From assembly GCA_024698865.1 (NCBI GenBank), contig JAILQS010000133.1:1-45911 (forward strand): DNA of 45,911 bases, read 5' to 3'. The stretch is from Lachnospiraceae bacterium (lineage in GTDB: Bacteria; Bacillota; Clostridia; Lachnospirales; Lachnospiraceae). The number at the start of each line of letters is the position of its first letter. The stretch's first letter is position 1. The notes below the pieces were generated by a model. It made no database searches, was not told the DNA's origin, and worked only from the letters and a program-made list of their open reading frames with translations. Positions 42,200 through 45,911 of this stretch are shown here, in pieces. The position numbers and the translations under genes are program-made.

Positions 42200-43297
42200 T
42201 CATTCTACTATCACAGAAAAATATTGCATTCCTGTACGCTTTATTATATGTAAACTTTCCAGTTTAACAAGTATTCGCATAGTCTCAACAGCACTGTAAC
42301 CGCTGTCTTTTGCTATCTGATCCACATGTCTCGGAATCAAACATACATTAGAATACACCATTTCCTCTTTTGAATCAAGTAAATTATTTGGCTTTTTTGC
42401 AGTTAGCTCTTTTCTGTCTGCAATTCCATAATACGTAAGAATATCTTCTTTGCTGTCTACAAGCATCGCACCTTCCTTAATCAGATTGTTGCATCCTCTG
42501 CTTTCTTCTCCGAGAATACCGCCCGGAACGGCAAATACATCTTTCCCTTGTTCCAAGGCCCATTTGGCGGTAATAAGCGAACCGCTTTTCTTTTTTGCTT
42601 CTATAATAAGTACACCGTCACTTAATCCGCTGATAATCCGGTTGCGCATTGGAAATGTTCCCGGACTTCCCTGTGTTCCCGGCAAAAACTCTGACAGTAC
42701 ACATCCCTGTTTCTGAATATCCATATAAAGCCCGATGTTTTCTGTCGGATAACATATATCAACTCCACATCCAAGCACCGCATAGGTATTTCCATGCGCC
42801 CGCAACGCTCCCCTGTGGGCGTACGTATCAATCCCACGTGCCATACCGCTTATAATCTGTATTCCACAATCCGCAAGCCCGGCACTAATGCTTTCTGCTA
42901 CAACTCTTCCATAATTGCTGCAATTTCTCGCACCCACAATAGAAACACTTACGCGATCTTCTTTGGGCAGCGTACCCTTGTAGTAAAGAATCAAAGGTGG
43001 CTCATAGATTTCTTTCAACCGGCCGGGGTATTTGGCATCGTGTATCGTAACATAAGAAATTCCTGCCTCGTTAAGCATCGCACTTCTCTTTTTAACATCA
43101 GCAGGATTTCTTTGCGAGAGAAGTGTTGCAATCTGACTTTGTTTGATCTGAAAATGTTCTTTTAACCGGTTTAACTCACGTTCACTTGCCTCATAAACCG
43201 CTTTCGGACTGTCAAAATATTCTAACAATCGATGAATGGTTCGTATTCCGATTCCTTTTTGTTCATTTAACCATAAATAATATTCTCTATCGTTCAA
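42200..43297 (-). CDS. dprA: DNA processing protein DprA (Smf)
   Basis: Rossmann-fold protein that protects incoming single-stranded DNA and loads RecA during transformation. The 365-residue protein has an N-terminal helical region and the Rossmann core (VSIVGARNCSNYG at about 117-130; SGMARGIDTYAHRGAL; YAVLGCGVDICYP; SGSLITAKWALEQGKDVFA). A C-terminal winged-helix-like domain follows (about 300-365). The start is TTG, with GGGAG 7 bases upstream. It begins 1 base after the comM stop. Intactness suggests at least vestigial competence, though dprA is also common in non-competent bacteria. Confidence 0.96.
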   Translation of the reverse strand: MNDREYYLWLNEQKGIGIRTIHRLLEYFDSPKAVYEASERELNRLKEHFQIKQSQIATLLSQRNPADVKKRSAMLNEAGISYVTIHDAKYPGRLKEIYEPPLILYYKGTLPKEDRVSVSIVGARNCSNYGRVVAESISAGLADCGIQIISGMARGIDTYAHRGALRAHGNTYAVLGCGVDICYPTENIGLYMDIQKQGCVLSEFLPGTQGSPGTFPMRNRIISGLSDGVLIIEAKKKSGSLITAKWALEQGKDVFAVPGGILGEESRGCNNLIKEGAMLVDSKEDILTYYGIADRKELTAKKPNNLLDSKEEMVYSNVCLIPRHVDQIAKDSGYSAVETMRILVKLESLHIIKRTGMQYFSVIVE

Positions 43298-43298
43298 T

Positions 43299-44834
43299 TT
43301 AATTCTCCCAATACTTTTTATCCAAGCTCTTATAAAATACAGCTTCTTCTACATGTTCCAATAAAATCTCCTCACTTTGTGCCATATCCGCAATTGTGCG
43401 CGCCACTTTCAAAATACGGTGATACACCCTTAGATTCATATCCATCCTTTGAAAACATTCCTCTATATATTCCTTCGCTTCCTTAGTCAGTCTGCAATAT
43501 TTTTTCATAAGAACCGGCGTTAACTGACCGTTGAATGTAATATTTTCCGATTGGTATCTTTGGGTTTGCCATTTTCTTGCGACCATAACCATCTCTCTCA
43601 TATCTTTTGTGGAAACCTGCTTCTCATCTGCCGAAATATCCTGATATTCCGTTTCCTTTGCCTCTGCGCAAATGTCTATTCTTGATAATAGCGGCTGGCT
43701 GATTTTGTTAATGTATCTTTTGATCTGCATCGGAGTACAACGACACCTTTGTATATCCGGATAATAGCCACAAGGACAAGGGTTCATTGCGCCTATCAGT
43801 TGAAAATCTGCCGGATAACTGCAACTGTATTCCAGCCTCGAAAGTGTCACCTTACGATCCTCCAGCGGTTGTCTTAACATCTCAATCATTTGTTTAGGAA
43901 ACTCCGGAAACTCATCCAAAAACAATACGCCACCGGTTGCAAGACTTACTTCCCCCGGCTTAGGGCGCATCCCACCTCCAATCAAAGCGGTCGAAGTTAC
44001 CGAATGATGAGGTGCACGGAATGGTCTCGTTCCAATAAGCCCCTTCTCGAGATCTAATTGTCCCACGATACTGTAAATCTTCGATATTCGTATACTTTCG
44101 TCGAAGGAAAGCTCCGGCATAATCCCAGGTATCCTTCTGGCAACCATTGTTTTGCCGACTCCGGGCGGGCCAATCATCAAAAGATTATGCATACCGGCTA
44201 CGGCAACACAAATTGCGCGTTTCAGGCTTTCCTGTCCCACCACATCCGCAAAATCAAGTTCCTCCAACTGCCAATCATTACTTAGCAGTGCTTTCACATC
44301 CACCTTTTGGGGACTGATTTCTATCGTCCCGGCCAGATAATCTGCCGCCTCTTTCAGATTACGCACTCCAATCACGTCAATCCCCTCGACGACTGCACCT
44401 TCCCTGGCGTTGACTTTGGGAACCAGACAGCGCTTAAATCCATGCTCTTTTGCCAAATGAACCATTGGTAAAATCCCGTTCACCGATACAATCTCTCCAT
44501 TAAGACTCAACTCGCCGACCAGAATCGTATCCTTTAAAAACGACTCCGGGATATAACCAAAGGAACATAATACCGAAATTGCTACGGGCAAGTCATACAA
44601 GGTTCCTTCCTTCCGAATATCGGCGGGAGATAAATTGATTGTGATGTGCTTTGGTAAAAGCTTATACCCACTGTTTTTGAGTGCGATTCGCACCCGGTCT
44701 TTTGCTTCTTTCACTTCCGACGACAGATATCCGACCATCGAAAAAAGAGGCAGACCATCACAGATGTCTGCCTCCACATTAACAATACAGCCTTCAATTC
44801 CCTGCAAAGCTATACTATACGTTTTACAAAACAT
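43299..44834 (-). CDS. comM: YifB/ComM-type Mg-chelatase-like AAA+ ATPase
   Basis: AAA+ protein of the YifB/ComM family; ComM of Vibrio is a helicase acting in branch migration during natural transformation. The 511-residue protein has an N-terminal Lon/S5-like domain (about 1-170) and Walker A GPPGVGKT (222-229). Walker B is GGVLFLDEFPEF, and FRAPHHSVTSTALIGGG and a C-terminal Mg-chelatase lid domain follow. A short Cys-containing segment (NPCPCGYYP...CRC) matches the family. Length is typical. It is followed directly by dprA. Its promoter candidate overlaps the nrdR terminator. Confidence 0.95.
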   Translation of the reverse strand: MFCKTYSIALQGIEGCIVNVEADICDGLPLFSMVGYLSSEVKEAKDRVRIALKNSGYKLLPKHITINLSPADIRKEGTLYDLPVAISVLCSFGYIPESFLKDTILVGELSLNGEIVSVNGILPMVHLAKEHGFKRCLVPKVNAREGAVVEGIDVIGVRNLKEAADYLAGTIEISPQKVDVKALLSNDWQLEELDFADVVGQESLKRAICVAVAGMHNLLMIGPPGVGKTMVARRIPGIMPELSFDESIRISKIYSIVGQLDLEKGLIGTRPFRAPHHSVTSTALIGGGMRPKPGEVSLATGGVLFLDEFPEFPKQMIEMLRQPLEDRKVTLSRLEYSCSYPADFQLIGAMNPCPCGYYPDIQRCRCTPMQIKRYINKISQPLLSRIDICAEAKETEYQDISADEKQVSTKDMREMVMVARKWQTQRYQSENITFNGQLTPVLMKKYCRLTKEAKEYIEECFQRMDMNLRVYHRILKVARTIADMAQSEEILLEHVEEAVFYKSLDKKYWEN

Positions 44835-44851
44835 ACGCGTCCTTTCCGCGT

Positions 44852-44895
44852 AAAAAAAATTATCACAATGCTATTATAGCATTATGATAATTTTT
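44852..44895 (-). terminator. Terminator of nrdR (possibly bidirectional)
   Basis: On the minus strand AAAAATTATCATAATGC (44895-44879) pairs with GCATTGTGATAATTTTT (44871-44855), 17 base pairs with one T-G wobble, and a 7-base loop. A run of T follows to 44852. It lies 8 bases after the nrdR stop. The symmetry would also allow termination from the other side. Confidence 0.8.
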
Positions 44896-44900
44896 GTAAA
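44873..44900 (-). promoter_or_regulatory. Candidate comM-dprA-topA promoter inside the nrdR terminator
   Basis: TTTACA (44900-44895), a 16-base spacer and a perfect TATAAT (44878-44873) on the minus strand lie 39 bases before the comM ATG. The -10 is within the loop of the nrdR terminator and the spacer is its first stem arm. Confidence 0.5.
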
Positions 44901-44902
44901 TA

Positions 44903-45355
44903 CTAATTATCTAAAATTTTCTTAATCTCATCCATAAATGTATTCACATCTTTAAATTCACGATACACTGACGCGAATCTTACGTAAGCAACCTGATCGA
45001 ATCCTTTTAATTTGTCCATAACAATCTCACCGATTTTGCTGCTTGGAATCTCCTTTTCTTCGAGACTGAAAATAACATTCTCTACTTCTTCCACAAGATT
45101 ATTAATCTGTTCTACAGAAATCGGGCGCTTGTGGCATGAGCGGAAAATTCCGGACTCAATCTTGGAGCGATCGTAGCTTTCTCTAATCATATCTTTCTTT
45201 ATAACCACAAGAGGAATTGCTTCGACCTTCTCATAAGTAGTAAAACGTTTCATACATGCGTCACACTGACGTCTTCTTCGAATAGAGCTATTATCTTCCG
45301 CCGGTCTGGAATCAATTACTCTGGTATTCTCTTCTCCACAAAATGGACACTTCAT
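44903..45355 (-). CDS. nrdR: Ribonucleotide reductase regulator NrdR
   Basis: Repressor of ribonucleotide reductase operons that senses ATP/dATP. The 150-residue protein has an N-terminal zinc ribbon (CPFCGEENTRVIDSRP and RRRRQCDACMKRFTTYE, with Cys pairs) and a following ATP-cone domain (about 45-140). Length is typical. The ATG at 45355 has GGAGG 7 bases upstream and is preferred to 45373. A strong promoter lies 43 bases before the start; a terminator follows directly. No NrdR boxes or nrd genes are in the window. Confidence 0.97.
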   Translation of the reverse strand: MKCPFCGEENTRVIDSRPAEDNSSIRRRRQCDACMKRFTTYEKVEAIPLVVIKKDMIRESYDRSKIESGIFRSCHKRPISVEQINNLVEEVENVIFSLEEKEIPSSKIGEIVMDKLKGFDQVAYVRFASVYREFKDVNTFMDEIKKILDN

Positions 45356-45397
45356 TACTATTCCTCCTGTCATTTCCTTGTAAATTCTAACAAATTA

Positions 45398-45426
45398 ATT
45401 ATATTGAATATACGATTAAAGGTCAA
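45398..45426 (-). promoter_or_regulatory. Strong sigma-A promoter of nrdR
   Basis: TTGACC (45426-45421), a 17-base spacer and TATAAT (45403-45398) on the minus strand, near consensus, lie 43 bases before the nrdR ATG. Confidence 0.8.
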
Positions 45427-45449
45427 GTTTTGTTTTTTTGTGTTTTCAA

Positions 45450-45734
45450 TCAATATTTATTTTTTCTTTTACATTTTTCCAGATCTACTTCGACCAGTAT
45501 CACATCGCTTCCAACACGGCGTATCTGTTCATAGGCAATACAATACTCATACTCATTGCCGAGTATCCCAAAGAATTTACAAGGTCCCGGCACAATAATA
45601 CTTTTTATTTTTCCGCTGCAGACTTCAAACTCCAAATCCTCCACATATCCCAGTTTTTCACCATCACAGATATTAATAACCTCTTTCTCGCCAAACTTGC
45701 AAAACCGCATATCCTTACGCAAACCTTCTCGCAT
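45450..45734 (-). CDS. YlmC/YmxH-type PRC-barrel protein
   Basis: The 94-residue protein has the YlmC/YmxH pattern (MRFCKFGEKEVINICDGEKL followed by GYVEDLEFEVCSGKIKSIIV) of small PRC-barrel proteins, some sporulation-linked, in spore-forming Firmicutes and relatives. The C-terminus is basic (KCKRKNKY). The ATG at 45734 has GGAGG 5 bases upstream; an ATG at 45764 and one at 45710 are in-frame alternatives. No promoter is evident between it and the hairpin block upstream. Molecular role is unknown. Confidence 0.85.
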   Translation of the reverse strand: MREGLRKDMRFCKFGEKEVINICDGEKLGYVEDLEFEVCSGKIKSIIVPGPCKFFGILGNEYEYCIAYEQIRRVGSDVILVEVDLEKCKRKNKY

Positions 45735-45775
45735 ATATTCCTCCCTATGCTTGCATTTTACCATTCTGGAATCGT

Positions 45776-45899
45776 CAAGACTCGCTCGCGAGTCTTGCGC
45801 GCCGGATTCGGGTCTGCTTCAGCAGACAAATTCCTGTCCGAATCCGTGCGCATCCTCGCGGAGCGTTTAACTCAGTCGGAGCTTGTACCCCGACTGAGT
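45776..45899. repeat. Block of three GC-rich inverted repeats (candidate dispersed repeat)
   Basis: Three hairpins follow one another. CAAGACTCG/CGAGTCTTG (45776-45784 and 45789-45797) is a perfect 9-base-pair stem with a CTCG loop. CGGATTCGG/CCGAATCCG (45803-45811 and 45838-45846) is flanked by GCGC/GCGC and encloses GTCTGC-TTCA-GCAGAC. ACTCAGTCGG/CCGACTGAGT (45870-45879 and 45890-45899) is 10 base pairs. The block is clearly more GC-rich than the AT-rich gaps elsewhere. No T-run follows, so these are not simple terminators. It may continue beyond the right edge. Confidence 0.6.
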
Positions 45900-45911
45900 A
45901 TAGTTTGTCAT
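45867..45911 (-). other. Short open frame at the window edge inside the hairpin block
   Basis: From the last base the minus strand reads ATG then 13 codons and TAA (MTNYTQSGYKLRLS). It could be the end of a gene lying outside the window or chance. Its stop falls inside the repeat, so the repeat may supply this C-terminus. Confidence 0.2.

Noticed and set aside
43299-44834. Cys-rich NPCPCGYYP segment of ComM as a separate zinc domain
   Set aside because: This segment is a normal feature of the YifB/ComM family and does not indicate a fusion.
1-45911. CRISPR arrays, tRNA or rRNA genes, transposases, prophage genes
   Set aside because: None seen: no regularly spaced direct repeats, no cloverleaf with a conserved T-loop, and no mobile-element protein motifs on either strand.

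Overview
This window is the fla/che flagellar-chemotaxis gene cluster of a motile, low-to-moderate GC Firmicute, with its flanking housekeeping genes. The protein sequences, the YlmC/YmxH PRC-barrel protein, the alcohol-acetyltransferase-like/zinc-ribbon pair and the acidic FliP and MotB inserts point to Lachnospiraceae (Roseburia/Agathobacter/Lachnospira-like). The genus cannot be fixed from sequence alone. Every gene I support is on the minus strand, so transcription runs from high to low coordinates.

Layout in transcription order. 45.9-45.8 kb holds a compact block of GC-rich hairpins that looks like a dispersed intergenic repeat. 45.7-40.1 kb holds ylmC/ymxH-like, nrdR, comM (YifB), dprA and topA. 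39.9-39.1 kb holds codY, with its own promoter and terminator. 39.0-27.2 kb is the early flagellar block: flgB flgC fliE fliF fliG fliH fliI fliJ, a MotE/YlxF-like gene, fliK flgD, a TIGR02530-type gene and flgE. A terminator-like structure and two promoter candidates follow flgE. 26.96-16.3 kb holds motA motB fliL fliM fliY cheY fliO fliP fliQ fliR flhB flhA. 16.3-5.5 kb holds flhF flhG, a PilZ (YcgR-type) gene, cheB cheA cheW cheC cheD, a small membrane protein, the sigma-28 gene (fliA/sigD), fapA and a small charged orphan, ending in an intrinsic terminator near 5.45 kb. 5.4-1.9 kb is an accessory stretch: a DUF6115-type membrane protein, an MltG/YceG-like anchor protein lacking the enzyme domain, a condensation/alcohol-acetyltransferase-fold enzyme and a zinc-ribbon six-helix membrane protein. 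1.7-0 kb holds rpsB and tsf (tsf cut by the left edge).

The order dprA-topA-codY-flgB...sigD-rpsB-tsf follows the Bacillus subtilis fla/che locus, so most of the window is conserved core biology. Departures from B. subtilis are: motAB and a PilZ protein inside the cluster, no swrD/flbD between flgE and motA, the small membrane protein on the other side of sigD from swrB, and the four-gene insert before rpsB. The genes work together as follows. FlgBC/FliE/FliF/FliG/FliM/FliY build the basal body and switch. FliHIJ, FlhAB and FliOPQR export substrates. FliK, FlgD and FlgE build the hook. FlhF/FlhG set placement and number. MotAB/FliL drive rotation and the PilZ protein can brake it. CheA/W/Y/B/C/D plus FliY form an adaptation system with two predicted CheY-P phosphatases. 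Sigma-28 then activates late genes located elsewhere.

No single new multi-gene system is evident. The items most worth a second look are non-coding: the hairpin block at the right edge, a possible RNA switch/terminator behind flgE, and a promoter whose -10 lies in the loop of the nrdR terminator. On the coding side they are the acyltransferase/zinc-ribbon pair, a small flagellar-cluster orphan, and a FlgD with an extra Ig-like module.
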